DNA from: Xanthomarina maritima
GTDB taxonomy: Bacteria > Bacteroidota > Bacteroidia > Flavobacteriales > Flavobacteriaceae
Length of the DNA: 64,000 nucleotides
Assembly (NCBI RefSeq): GCF_008084905.1
Contig: NZ_VSFC01000012.1
Location: 121,832-185,831, forward strand
Direction: 5' to 3'
Position numbers and translations under genes: made by a program. Shown here piece after piece: positions 36,365-44,669 of this stretch (positions within the stretch are counted from its first letter, which is position 1; each line of letters starts with the position of its first letter). The notes under the pieces were generated by a model, which was not told the origin of the DNA, did no database searches, and worked only from the letters and a program-made list of their open reading frames with translations.

Positions 36365-36946
36365 TTAACATCCTCCAGATAGTCTCACAGACAATTCCTC
36401 TGATTTCTGACTTATAATAAACGGGATTTCTTCTAAACTACATCTTGGTTCAATTGTAAACCTAATTAATCCAGTTACTTCAAAATCTTTATCAGTAAGT
36501 ACTTTTAATGGTAGTTTATAAGTCGTGTTTTCTCTTACCCAATTTACAACTCCATTTACATAGTGATGTGGATCTATTATTTCTTCAACAGATAATGGTA
36601 TTTCAATAAGCTTTCCTAGAGTTTCAATATAACTATTTTCATCTAAAGACATATTAAACTTTCCTTTAAAATCTTTTTTAGCGTTTGGAGAAACAAAATG
36701 CGCATCACCTTTTAATGTAATAAAAAGTACTAATTTTTGAGAATCTGTTTCTGTATCTTCAATTTTTAAATCTAAATGATAAGGGCTATGTGGATTGTAT
36801 GGCTCTTTAAAGGAAACTGATTCATATGGGTTTAATGGTAAATTAACTGCCGTAGAAGCAATATCATCTTGTTTAACCACCTCTTGACTTTTTGTGCTAC
36901 AACTCATATTTAAAAGTATGAAAGAGCATAGTATTAATCTGTTCAT
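36365..36946 (-). CDS. Lipoprotein divergent from a ToxR-like regulator
   Basis: A 193-residue lipoprotein: MNRLILCSFILLNMSCSTKS has the lipobox cysteine at residue 16. I start it at ATG 36946; an in-frame upstream start at 37051 would add 35 residues and bury the signal peptide. The mature domain is beta-rich with YHLDLKIEDTETDSQKLVLF and FTIEPRCSLEEIPFI; two Cys near the C-terminus may form a disulphide. No enzyme motif is seen. It shares an upstream region with the regulator gene, so the two are probably linked in function. Confidence 0.75.
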   Translation of the reverse strand: MNRLILCSFILLNMSCSTKSQEVVKQDDIASTAVNLPLNPYESVSFKEPYNPHSPYHLDLKIEDTETDSQKLVLFITLKGDAHFVSPNAKKDFKGKFNMSLDENSYIETLGKLIEIPLSVEEIIDPHHYVNGVVNWVRENTTYKLPLKVLTDKDFEVTGLIRFTIEPRCSLEEIPFIISQKSEELSVRLSGGC

Positions 36947-37001
36947 GATTTGATTGTTTTTATAATTACTAATAGAAGTAAAATTATTGGAAACCCTTCT
37001 T

Positions 37002-37051
37002 AAAAGTGTCAAAAAAATGTAAAAGAAGTGTAAACTGTTTCTAAAAGTCAT
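37002..37051 (+). promoter_or_regulatory. Direct-repeat operator candidate between the divergent genes
   Basis: Three related 9-mers, AAAAGTGTC (37002), AGAAGTGTA (37024) and AAAAGTCAT (37043), are spaced 22 and 19 bp apart on the same strand. Direct repeats about two helical turns apart suit an OmpR-type winged helix such as the neighbouring gene encodes. Confidence 0.4.
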
Positions 37052-37078
37052 GAAATTGTTAGTAATTTACATCTTAAT

Positions 37079-37945
37079 ATGAATAAAAGAAAGATTTTTA
37101 TAATTAGTGGTTTTATTAGTATTGTAGTGTCTATTTGGATGATTACTAATTTAGATAAAGATAAAACTACTTTATCCGAAAGAGTCAAAGTTGCTTTAAG
37201 ATCAGTTGGTAATCAGTTATTGCTTACCAATCAAGATTCAACGTCATTGATTTTACCAATAATAGCATTAGAAAATAATAAGTATCAGCTATCTTTTCAA
37301 AAACCATTGACTTTTGAACCTGGACAGCTAGTATCTATTATTGAATCATCTTTTATCAAGGCAGCACTTCCAAGCAATTATATTGTAGAAACCGTTCAAT
37401 GCGAAGCTAAGAAAGTGGCTTATAGTTATCAAATATTAAATACTGTAGAAAACAATATTGTTCCATGTAAAGGAAGAACTTTACCAGAAAGTTGTTATAC
37501 AATAGAAGTTCTATTTATAGATATTGATAATGCTACATCTAGCAAACAAGCTTTTCATTATGTTTTATTATGTAGTGGTTTTTTACTCCTAATTATTGGC
37601 TTGTATAAAAGAAAACAAATTTATGAAAAAGAAGCAAACTCAGAAGATTATGCCACACTTGGAAGTTTTCAATTTTATCCAGAACAGAATAAACTGGTAA
37701 AACAAGCTGAAGAAATAAGTCTATCTAAAAAAGAATGTGAACTTCTAGAAATATTTGTTGCAAACCCAAATCAAGTCATTAAACGTGACGAGCTTACCAA
37801 AAAAGTATGGGAAGACCATGGCGTTTTTGTTGGCAGAAGTTTAGATACTTATATTTCGAAACTAAGAAAAAAGCTGGAATCAGACGACTCTATTAAAATT
37901 ACAAATGTGCATGGAGTTGGATATAAGTTGGAAGTGCTTCACTAA
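37079..37945 (+). CDS. Membrane-anchored OmpR/PhoB-type winged-helix regulator (ToxR-like)
   Basis: A 288-residue inner-membrane protein. TM1 (residues 6-24) is followed by a domain of about 130 residues with four cysteines (VQCEAKK, VPCKGRT, PESCYTI), then TM2 (about 161-178). The C-terminal winged helix (about 190-288) has LSKKECELLEIFVANPNQV and LDTYISKLRKKLESD and ends NVHGVGYKLE. No receiver or kinase is present. The order sensor-TM-DNA-binding is reversed from ToxR/CadC, but the concept of a one-component membrane regulator is the same. The Cys-rich domain must be periplasmic if both TM helices insert. Confidence 0.82.
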   Translation: MNKRKIFIISGFISIVVSIWMITNLDKDKTTLSERVKVALRSVGNQLLLTNQDSTSLILPIIALENNKYQLSFQKPLTFEPGQLVSIIESSFIKAALPSNYIVETVQCEAKKVAYSYQILNTVENNIVPCKGRTLPESCYTIEVLFIDIDNATSSKQAFHYVLLCSGFLLLIIGLYKRKQIYEKEANSEDYATLGSFQFYPEQNKLVKQAEEISLSKKECELLEIFVANPNQVIKRDELTKKVWEDHGVFVGRSLDTYISKLRKKLESDDSIKITNVHGVGYKLEVLH

Positions 37946-38071
37946 GTTAAACTCTCACTTAGAATAAATTATTCATGGCTTGAAGATAATCTCCTACTAA
38001 GGGTGTTGATATTTCTATTGGAACCCTAAAAAAAAAATTCTAATTAATGTATCTTGCAGGCTCATCTAAAG

Positions 38072-39925
38072 ATGAATTTTATGGAAGATAATATCATGCG
38101 AAATTTCATTAAAAAGGTTTTAGAAAATATGCCAATTGGTTGGTTGCGTACAACCACTCATAGATTAGATATTTATGACGAAAAATTGGCTAAAACTCAA
38201 TTCCTAGAGCAATTTGAAAACTTATATAACAACCAAAATTCAGATGCATCAGCATTAAATGAATTACCTACGGCTTACGACTATATTCGATTAGGACATC
38301 CACTATCTTGTGTCTTAGAATGGAGTATTGCTAAATTAAATAATCTTCAATCTAGTAATGTGATTAGTTTTCAATCGAAGACGATTCCAATATTGGCTAT
38401 TCTAAGAAATAATGTATTAGATAATAAAAACACCCAAATTTGTTATTCCGGTCAATTACCAGAATGCTTTGATAGCAAAATGCTTCAAGCTATTTATGGT
38501 TATGAATTTGAATTAAAGCATGTAAACAATGTAGAAAAGGTTTCTAAGTTTCATGGAAGTACCATTTTCATTTCACAAGAAAATAGTATTTCTAAAGCTA
38601 ATCTGAATCAAAACATTGATTTTTATATAAGTATGTATTCCAATCTTGGTAGTATCTTATTAGTAAATGGAAAAGCAAATGAAAATTATATTTCAGAAAT
38701 TCAACATGTAAGAAGAAGAGAATCCATTGCAATGACACCAGCCAATTGTCATACTTCTTTAAAGTCACTAATCGATTCATCTTCTTTTGAATCTAATAAA
38801 GATGATGTCGAGACAAACAAAAAAACGGTCTTAAATTCAATAAACGAGATTACCAATACCAATACAAAAGCATTAGTAGCATCTAGCGGATTATCTATTC
38901 AATATGCGATTATGATGGGTCTTATTCATGATGCCTTAGAAAATCATAAAGGAAAGGACATCAAATTCATTGTACCACCAAATTGTTATGGTGGAACAAA
39001 TGATCAAGCCAGACGTGTTGCTGCCTGTACTGACAATGTGGAAATTATAGATTTACCAGTAGATGGTGAAAACAACATGGTTCAAAGTATCGATTTGGTT
39101 TTAAATACCATGGCTAACCAAGACGCTATTCCATACATCATAGCCGAAATTCCAACTAATCCAAGAGTTGAAGTTCCAGATCTTATAAAATTAAAAGATG
39201 TTTTATGTAAAAAGCGAGAAACAATCTCTGGCGAAATGGCAATTGCTCCAGTTTTTATATTAGATCAAACCTTTTGTCCTAACGTGCACTTTTTAGGTGA
39301 AGGCGATTTCTTATCTACTGTTAAAACCATTTCTTTCGCTAGTGGATCGAAATTTCCAAGTGGAGGATTATGTACAGCTGGTTATTGTGTGGGAAATACA
39401 AAAACAGAAGATTTGATAGTAAAAATAGAAAAGCACTTAAAACTTTGCGATAATGAAGCTACAAATCTTCAGTATGATATATTAGCAAAACAACTGCCTA
39501 CAATGAATCAAAGAATTACGGATGCATATAAGAATACAAGGGAATTTGTAAACTTTATTCACAGTCATTTACCAAAGGCAAAAATCAATTTTGTTTCTGA
39601 AGAAATGGCAGCACAAGGATTTACGCCATCTGTGTTTTCATTAGATCTGCCAACTAAAGGTAATACAACCGAAGAAAAAGAGGCTTATAAAAGAGCTTTA
39701 AATTTGAAGCTAATTAATTTAATGATTTCAGAAATCCCAAGTGAAAGTAAGTATTGCGTAAGTTATGGTCAGTTAAAAGGATGTTATTGGACCATACCAG
39801 CAACTTCTACTCAAGGAACAACCAAAGAAGGCGACAAAGATTATATTGCACGTGTAGCACTTTCTCCAGATATAGATCTTGAACGACACAAAGAAGTCTT
39901 TTTAAGTTTCGTTAAAAGTATTTGA
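38072..39925 (+). CDS. PLP-dependent enzyme of the Cys/Met-metabolism fold with a long N-terminal region
   Basis: A cytoplasmic protein of about 617 residues. The C-terminal half (about 270-540) is a fold-type I transferase: ALVASSGLSIQYAIMMGLIH, then AEIPTNPRVEVPDL, FILDQTFCPNV and the Schiff-base lysine about K427 in FASGSKFPSGGLCTAGYC. This resembles cystathionine gamma-synthase/lyase. The first 230 residues resemble no domain I know. The substrate is not known. I use ATG 38072 as start; TTG 38054, ATG 38081 and ATG 38096 are in frame and cannot be excluded. Confidence 0.75.
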   Translation: MNFMEDNIMRNFIKKVLENMPIGWLRTTTHRLDIYDEKLAKTQFLEQFENLYNNQNSDASALNELPTAYDYIRLGHPLSCVLEWSIAKLNNLQSSNVISFQSKTIPILAILRNNVLDNKNTQICYSGQLPECFDSKMLQAIYGYEFELKHVNNVEKVSKFHGSTIFISQENSISKANLNQNIDFYISMYSNLGSILLVNGKANENYISEIQHVRRRESIAMTPANCHTSLKSLIDSSSFESNKDDVETNKKTVLNSINEITNTNTKALVASSGLSIQYAIMMGLIHDALENHKGKDIKFIVPPNCYGGTNDQARRVAACTDNVEIIDLPVDGENNMVQSIDLVLNTMANQDAIPYIIAEIPTNPRVEVPDLIKLKDVLCKKRETISGEMAIAPVFILDQTFCPNVHFLGEGDFLSTVKTISFASGSKFPSGGLCTAGYCVGNTKTEDLIVKIEKHLKLCDNEATNLQYDILAKQLPTMNQRITDAYKNTREFVNFIHSHLPKAKINFVSEEMAAQGFTPSVFSLDLPTKGNTTEEKEAYKRALNLKLINLMISEIPSESKYCVSYGQLKGCYWTIPATSTQGTTKEGDKDYIARVALSPDIDLERHKEVFLSFVKSI

Positions 39926-39942
39926 TAGAAAGAAAAATAACC

Positions 39943-40701
39943 CTATTTCTTTACTGGTATAGGCTTTAATTGAATAACTCCAAAAACGTCCAAAACGCGT
40001 ATGATTAAATAAGTGATATCTATCTCATACCATTTTACACCAAAGTTAGCTCTACTAGCATGTTTATGATGGTTGTTATGATAGCCTTCACCCATCATTA
40101 AAAAATCAAAACGGAATAAATTCTTACTGGTGTTTTTCATTTTAAAATTCACATAGCCATAAATATGTCCAAACCAATTAATAATAACACCATGAACAGG
40201 AGCCATTAAAAAGGTTAAAGGAAGTAATAGCCATTGCCACCAAGCAGTTGTAAAAAAAGCAAAGATAAAAATATAAAGACTAATCCAAAGCAATCTGGAA
40301 AAACGAGAACTGGCAAAGCTGTCAAAGGATTTCCATTGAGGGACATTTTTTGTAAAACGTGAATCAACATCAACTTTTTCTTGATTAATATCTTGGTAAA
40401 TGGTTTTTGTTTTCCACATCATCGCAAATAAATTAGCGTCGTATTTTGGAGAATGTGGATCCTTTTCTGTATCTGTATAAGCATGATGCATTCTATGCAT
40501 AACACCATAGCCATAAGCGCTTAAATAACTAGAACCTTGAAAAATCCATGTTAAGACAAAAGTGATGCGTTCCATAACTTTAGACATGGTAAATACTTGA
40601 TGTGCAGCATAACGATGTAAAAAGAAAGATTGAAAAAATAAGCCTCCATACCAAAGCACTAAAACGAAAATTACAACTGCCATATCTTTTGTTTTTTGCA
40701 A
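39943..40701 (-). CDS. Membrane fatty-acid (acyl-CoA) desaturase
   Basis: An integral membrane di-iron enzyme that puts a cis double bond into acyl chains. Three histidine boxes are clear: LHRYAAHQ, MHRMHHAYTDTEKDPHSP and GEGYHNNHHKHAS. The protein has 252 residues and about four TM helices, and is of the short stearoyl-CoA desaturase type. It probably adjusts membrane fluidity. The Crp/Fnr gene starts 620 bp away on the same strand (stop 51 bp upstream), so the two may be co-transcribed and the regulator could control it. Confidence 0.9.
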   Translation of the reverse strand: MQKTKDMAVVIFVLVLWYGGLFFQSFFLHRYAAHQVFTMSKVMERITFVLTWIFQGSSYLSAYGYGVMHRMHHAYTDTEKDPHSPKYDANLFAMMWKTKTIYQDINQEKVDVDSRFTKNVPQWKSFDSFASSRFSRLLWISLYIFIFAFFTTAWWQWLLLPLTFLMAPVHGVIINWFGHIYGYVNFKMKNTSKNLFRFDFLMMGEGYHNNHHKHASRANFGVKWYEIDITYLIIRVLDVFGVIQLKPIPVKK

Positions 40702-40751
40702 AGATAATTTGTCGTTACACGTTAAACAATGAACCTAAATCAATAAATAGT

Positions 40752-41321
40752 TTACAAACGCTTTCTTATTCTGCTTAAGGCTTGAGCAGTAACACCAATA
40801 TAAGAGCTAATATATTTAAGTGGAATGACCTTTAAAAGTTCTGGACGCTCTTTAAACAATTTCAAATAGCGTTCTTCTGCTGTCAGATTTAGCAAGTTTT
40901 GTTCTCTTTTAGACTTAATTAAAAACAAACGCTCAGCAGTAAGTCTCCCTATTAAATTCCCAATTTGAGTTGTTTTGTAAACCAATTGTAAATCATTATA
41001 AGAGATACTTAAAATAGTTGTTTCAGTAAGAGCTTGTAATTGATATGCTGAAGGTTTGCGTGTTAAGAAGGAATCATAAGCACTGATAAACTGGTTTTTA
41101 AAACTAAACCCAAAAGTGATTTCTTTCTCAGGGTTTTCTTTAGGGATAAATAAACGAACAACTCCTGATTCAATAAATGAAATATGATTTTCTATTTCAT
41201 TAAGTTTTAAAAAAACAGCTTTTTTAAGTATCACGCGACGTTGCAGTTTTGAAGTAAAAAACTTCCAATCCTCATCTGATATCGTAGCTATTTGCTCTAA
41301 AAACGCTTTAATTTGTTGCAA
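40752..41321 (-). CDS. Crp/Fnr-family transcriptional regulator
   Basis: A 189-residue regulator. The N-terminal cyclic-nucleotide-binding-type beta roll (about 25-120) includes ISFIESGVVRLFIPKENPE. The C-terminal HTH (about 155-189) has IPLKYISSYIGVTAQALSRIRKRL, a typical Crp winged-helix recognition segment. I do not see a clean cAMP-binding GExx..RxA motif, nor FNR cysteines, so the ligand is unknown. A 17-bp perfect palindrome lies 97 bp upstream (41418-41434), between this gene and the divergent peptidase gene. Confidence 0.9.
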   Translation of the reverse strand: MQQIKAFLEQIATISDEDWKFFTSKLQRRVILKKAVFLKLNEIENHISFIESGVVRLFIPKENPEKEITFGFSFKNQFISAYDSFLTRKPSAYQLQALTETTILSISYNDLQLVYKTTQIGNLIGRLTAERLFLIKSKREQNLLNLTAEERYLKLFKERPELLKVIPLKYISSYIGVTAQALSRIRKRL

Positions 41322-41346
41322 TTTGTTCTATAATAATATTAGTACA

Positions 41347-41354
41347 CAAATATA
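41347..41354 (-). promoter_or_regulatory. -7 box of the Crp/Fnr gene
   Basis: The minus strand reads TATATTTG, an exact TAnnTTTG match, 26 bp upstream of the regulator's start codon at 41321. Confidence 0.5.
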
Positions 41355-41417
41355 TAGATTCATTTATGTGTTTAATAATAAAATAAGATGATCTTTTCGT
41401 CAAGTTGCTTCATTGAC

Positions 41418-41434
41418 TTGACATTAAATGTCAA
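41418..41434. promoter_or_regulatory. Perfect palindrome, candidate Crp/Fnr-type operator
   Basis: TTGACATT-A-AATGTCAA is an exact 17-bp palindrome with 8-bp arms. It resembles TTGA-N-TCAA Crp/Fnr-type sites, and lies between the divergent regulator and M28 peptidase genes. Its role is inferred from shape and place only. Confidence 0.5.
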
Positions 41435-41481
41435 TTCCATTGTAATATAGTAGATTTGTACCTTGGCTTTAATTTATTATT

Positions 41482-41489
41482 TATCTTTA
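41482..41489 (+). promoter_or_regulatory. -7 box of the M28 peptidase gene
   Basis: TATCTTTA (one mismatch to TAnnTTTG) at 41482-41489, with TTGG at 41463-41466, 15 bp upstream, forms a plausible promoter 26 bp before the ATG. A perfect TAGATTTG at 41451-41458 is a second candidate. Confidence 0.45.
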
Positions 41490-41514
41490 TAGGAATTAAT
41501 TAAAACCACTAATA

Positions 41515-43179
41515 ATGAATTTATTTCAAAAGTACTTATGCCTCCTTTTTTGTTTAAGTTTCATTTTTTTTACAAGTTGTAAAGAAAAAATAGAAGAAGT
41601 AACCGTATTTAATGATGAAGATTTAGCTGTATTCTCAGAATCAGTAAATCCGGATGACTTTAGGCATCATATTGCTGTACTCGCAGACGACAGCCTAAAA
41701 GGAAGGCTTCCTGGAACTCCAGAATATGAAGAAGCCATGGCTTATGTGGCAAATAAATACAAAGAGTTTGGTTTAACACCATTAGGGAATAAGGAGGGTA
41801 GCTCTTACTATCAAACCTTAACCTTACGAAATTCTTTAGTTGAAAACGAGCAATCTTATATGATACTAAATAATACTGACACCTTGCAAGTGAGTAAGGA
41901 TTATTTCTATCTAGGAAATGCTAATGACAAAGAAGCTGTGTATTCAGGAGATCTTGTTATTGCTGGATATGGTATTCAAGCTCCAGAGTATGGTTTAAAC
42001 GACTTTGAAAACCTAGATGTGAATGGAAAAATAGTCGTCCTGTTTTTTGGTGCTCCAAGTTCTTTTCCTGCAAGTGAAAGAGCTTATTTTGGAAATATAA
42101 CTACAAAAATTGCAACTTTAGATCAATTAGGTGCCAAAGGGATTTTATTTGCTATAAACCCAGAGGGTAGTAGTCGTTTTAATAGTATTTACGAACGAAT
42201 GTCTCAACAAGGCACAAATAGTGTTTTAATGCCTAGTGGGAAAGCATCAGGAAGATCAGATTTTGGAGATAATCTAAAATTTGGAGGTTTTTTAAATTGG
42301 TCAACCTTATCTAAACTTACAGGTATCAATCCTGACGAATATAAAAACTACATAGAGAATGATAGTATTCTAAACCAGCCCTCTAAAACCGTTCAATTAA
42401 AAGGAAAGGTAGTAACTAAATTTAAAGAATTTGAAAGCGCTAATGTAATTGGGCTTTTAGAAGGAGGAGATTTAAAAGATGAATATATTGTTCACACAGC
42501 ACATTTAGATCATATTGGTATTGGAAAACCAGTAGACGGAGATTCTATTTATAATGGCGCTCATGATAATGCTTCAGGAATTAGTGCCATGTTAGAAATT
42601 GCAAGACTTTACAGCAAATTACCTTCAAAACCAAATCGTTCCGTCATTTTCGCAGCTGTTACAGCTGAGGAAATGGGCTTATTAGGATCTAAATATCTAG
42701 CAGTAAATCCTCCTGTAGATCAAGAAAAGATCATTGCTAATGTCAATACAGATATGCCAACATTAATAGCTCCACTGTTATCTATAGAGCCTTTGGGTGC
42801 CGAGCAAAGCAGTATTATGGATGTGGTTAAAAGATCTGCTAATCAATTGAATTTGCAAATAGATTCAGACCATATGCCTGAAGAAGTTAGGTTTGTACGT
42901 AGCGACAATTTTAGTTTCGTTCAAGAAGGTATTCCAGCTTTACGCATGAAATATGGTTTAAAAACAGAGACCTCAGAAACGGGTTTAGACTCTCTAATAA
43001 ATACCTTTACAGCAATGCATTATCATAAACCATCAGATGAACTTCATGACGATATGTTCAATTTCGATGCTGCTAAAACATATGTTAGACTACAGTTTAT
43101 GAATAGTTACCTAATAAATGTTTCAGAAGAGAAACCATCTTGGAATAACGATTCTTTTTTTAAGAAGTTCAAAAAATAA
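41515..43179 (+). CDS. M28-family metallopeptidase lipoprotein with PA domain
   Basis: A 554-residue exported aminopeptidase. The signal has a lipobox (FFTSCKEK, Cys at about residue 22). A PA-type insertion domain (about 140-290) contains IAGYGIQAPEYG and GKIVVLFFGAPSS. The di-zinc catalytic core has TAHLDHIG, NGAHDNASGISAMLEIA, AVTAEEMGLLGS and a NTDMP segment. All expected ligands seem present. It probably trims peptides in the periplasm or at the outer surface. It is a single gene followed 92 bp later by the alcohol dehydrogenase. Confidence 0.92.
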   Translation: MNLFQKYLCLLFCLSFIFFTSCKEKIEEVTVFNDEDLAVFSESVNPDDFRHHIAVLADDSLKGRLPGTPEYEEAMAYVANKYKEFGLTPLGNKEGSSYYQTLTLRNSLVENEQSYMILNNTDTLQVSKDYFYLGNANDKEAVYSGDLVIAGYGIQAPEYGLNDFENLDVNGKIVVLFFGAPSSFPASERAYFGNITTKIATLDQLGAKGILFAINPEGSSRFNSIYERMSQQGTNSVLMPSGKASGRSDFGDNLKFGGFLNWSTLSKLTGINPDEYKNYIENDSILNQPSKTVQLKGKVVTKFKEFESANVIGLLEGGDLKDEYIVHTAHLDHIGIGKPVDGDSIYNGAHDNASGISAMLEIARLYSKLPSKPNRSVIFAAVTAEEMGLLGSKYLAVNPPVDQEKIIANVNTDMPTLIAPLLSIEPLGAEQSSIMDVVKRSANQLNLQIDSDHMPEEVRFVRSDNFSFVQEGIPALRMKYGLKTETSETGLDSLINTFTAMHYHKPSDELHDDMFNFDAAKTYVRLQFMNSYLINVSEEKPSWNNDSFFKKFKK

Positions 43180-43271
43180 AACACATTCAAGATATTAATT
43201 CTTATCGTTAAAAAATGTATTGCTTTTTTGTACCTTTAGCCTACTTTCATTAATTATTTAAAAAAACGATT

Positions 43272-44330
43272 ATGAATACCAAAAATGTTAAAGCATACGG
43301 AACTGAATCAGCAGACGCAGATTTAAAACAGTTATCAATTGATAGGAGAGAAGTATTAACAAAAGATGTAGAGATAGATATCCTTTTTTGTGGAGTATGC
43401 CATTCCGATTTGCATTTTGCAAGAAACGATTGGGGCATGACTCAATTTCCTGTAGTGCCAGGACATGAAATAGTAGGACGTGTCACTCAAGTAGGTTCAG
43501 GAGTATCAAAATATAAAGAAGGAGATTTAGTTGCCGTAGGTTGTTTAGTAGATTCCTGTAGAACCTGTAATAATTGTAAAGACGATTTAGAGCAATACTG
43601 CACAGGAGGTTGGGTAGGCACTTATGGTGGTTACGACAAACATTTAGATACCAATACTCATGGAGGTTATTCTGAAACTATTGTAGTTGATGAAGCTTTT
43701 GTTTTACGTGTTCCTGAAAATTTAGACCATGCAGGTATTGCTCCTGTTTTATGTGCTGGTATAACTACTTGGTCGCCATTACGTCATTGGAAGGTGGGTA
43801 AAGGTTCAAAAGTGGCTGTTGTTGGTTTAGGTGGTTTAGGTCATATGGCTATTAAACTAGCTCATGCTTTAGGAGCTCATGTAACTTTGTTTTCTCGTTC
43901 TAATAATAAAACAGAAGATGCTAAAAAACTAGGTGCAAACGAAGTTATTATTTCTACAGATGAAGCTCAGATGGAACAGGCTATGGGTCGTTTCGATGTG
44001 ATTATAGATACCGTTCCTTATGCTCACGATTTAAACCCGTATGTGAACACTTTAACTACTAATGGAACGCTGGTAGTAGTAGGTTATTTAGGACCATTAG
44101 ACCCAACTATAGTGACTGTACCAATGATTATGGGACGCAAGGCTGTAGCTGGATCATTAATTGGTGGTATTGCCGAAACACAAGAATTATTAGATTTCTG
44201 TGGCAAACATAACATTACTTCAGATATTGAAGTTATCAATATCCAAGATATTAATACAGCTTACAAACGTATGCTTAATAGCGACGTGAAATACCGTTTT
44301 GTAATTGATATGAAGTCTCTTAAACAATAA
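43272..44330 (+). CDS. Zinc-dependent alcohol dehydrogenase (YahK-like)
   Basis: A 352-residue medium-chain dehydrogenase that interconverts aldehydes and primary alcohols with NAD(P)H. Catalytic zinc ligands are in GVCHSDLHFARNDWG and GHEIVGRVTQVGSG; the structural zinc site is the four-cysteine CLVDSCRTCNNCKDDLEQYC. Rossmann motif VVGLGGLGHMAIKLA binds the cofactor. The sequence fits the cinnamyl-alcohol/YahK subgroup, which usually uses NADPH. It is a single gene. Confidence 0.93.
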   Translation: MNTKNVKAYGTESADADLKQLSIDRREVLTKDVEIDILFCGVCHSDLHFARNDWGMTQFPVVPGHEIVGRVTQVGSGVSKYKEGDLVAVGCLVDSCRTCNNCKDDLEQYCTGGWVGTYGGYDKHLDTNTHGGYSETIVVDEAFVLRVPENLDHAGIAPVLCAGITTWSPLRHWKVGKGSKVAVVGLGGLGHMAIKLAHALGAHVTLFSRSNNKTEDAKKLGANEVIISTDEAQMEQAMGRFDVIIDTVPYAHDLNPYVNTLTTNGTLVVVGYLGPLDPTIVTVPMIMGRKAVAGSLIGGIAETQELLDFCGKHNITSDIEVINIQDINTAYKRMLNSDVKYRFVIDMKSLKQ

Positions 44331-44669
44331 AAACACGTTTACATATTAATTGTTCACTTGGTTTAAAGGTGTGTAGTCTATAAAAACTGCAAGTTCAATA
44401 ATACATGGCATTATTATTACATATTCGTGCATATAATACATTTTATATTTCGTTAATATCCCATATATTTTAAAATGGAAAATAATTAGCAATAAACTAT
44501 ATTCTGTTAAAACCTACTCTAAACAGGTTATCGGTCGCATAAATAAAATAATAAGTTACATCTTCTTTAGTTTTGAATTTAATAATTGTTATTCCTAAAA
44601 CTATGGGAATAAAGTATTAGAAAAAATAATTGACTCAAATAAAAATATGACAAATAAAATTTCAATAAA
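44331..44669. other. Gene-free 339-bp spacer
   Basis: Very AT-rich. The only structure seen is a weak hairpin, TTATTCC / GGAATAA with nine-to-ten-base loop (44589-44612), about 57 bp before the S41 peptidase start. No good reading frame, promoter consensus or terminator with a T-run was identified. Confidence 0.5.

Noticed and set aside
36947..37051. Upstream extension of the divergent lipoprotein to 37051
   Set aside because: The extension would bury a clear lipoprotein signal peptide and overlap the candidate operator region.
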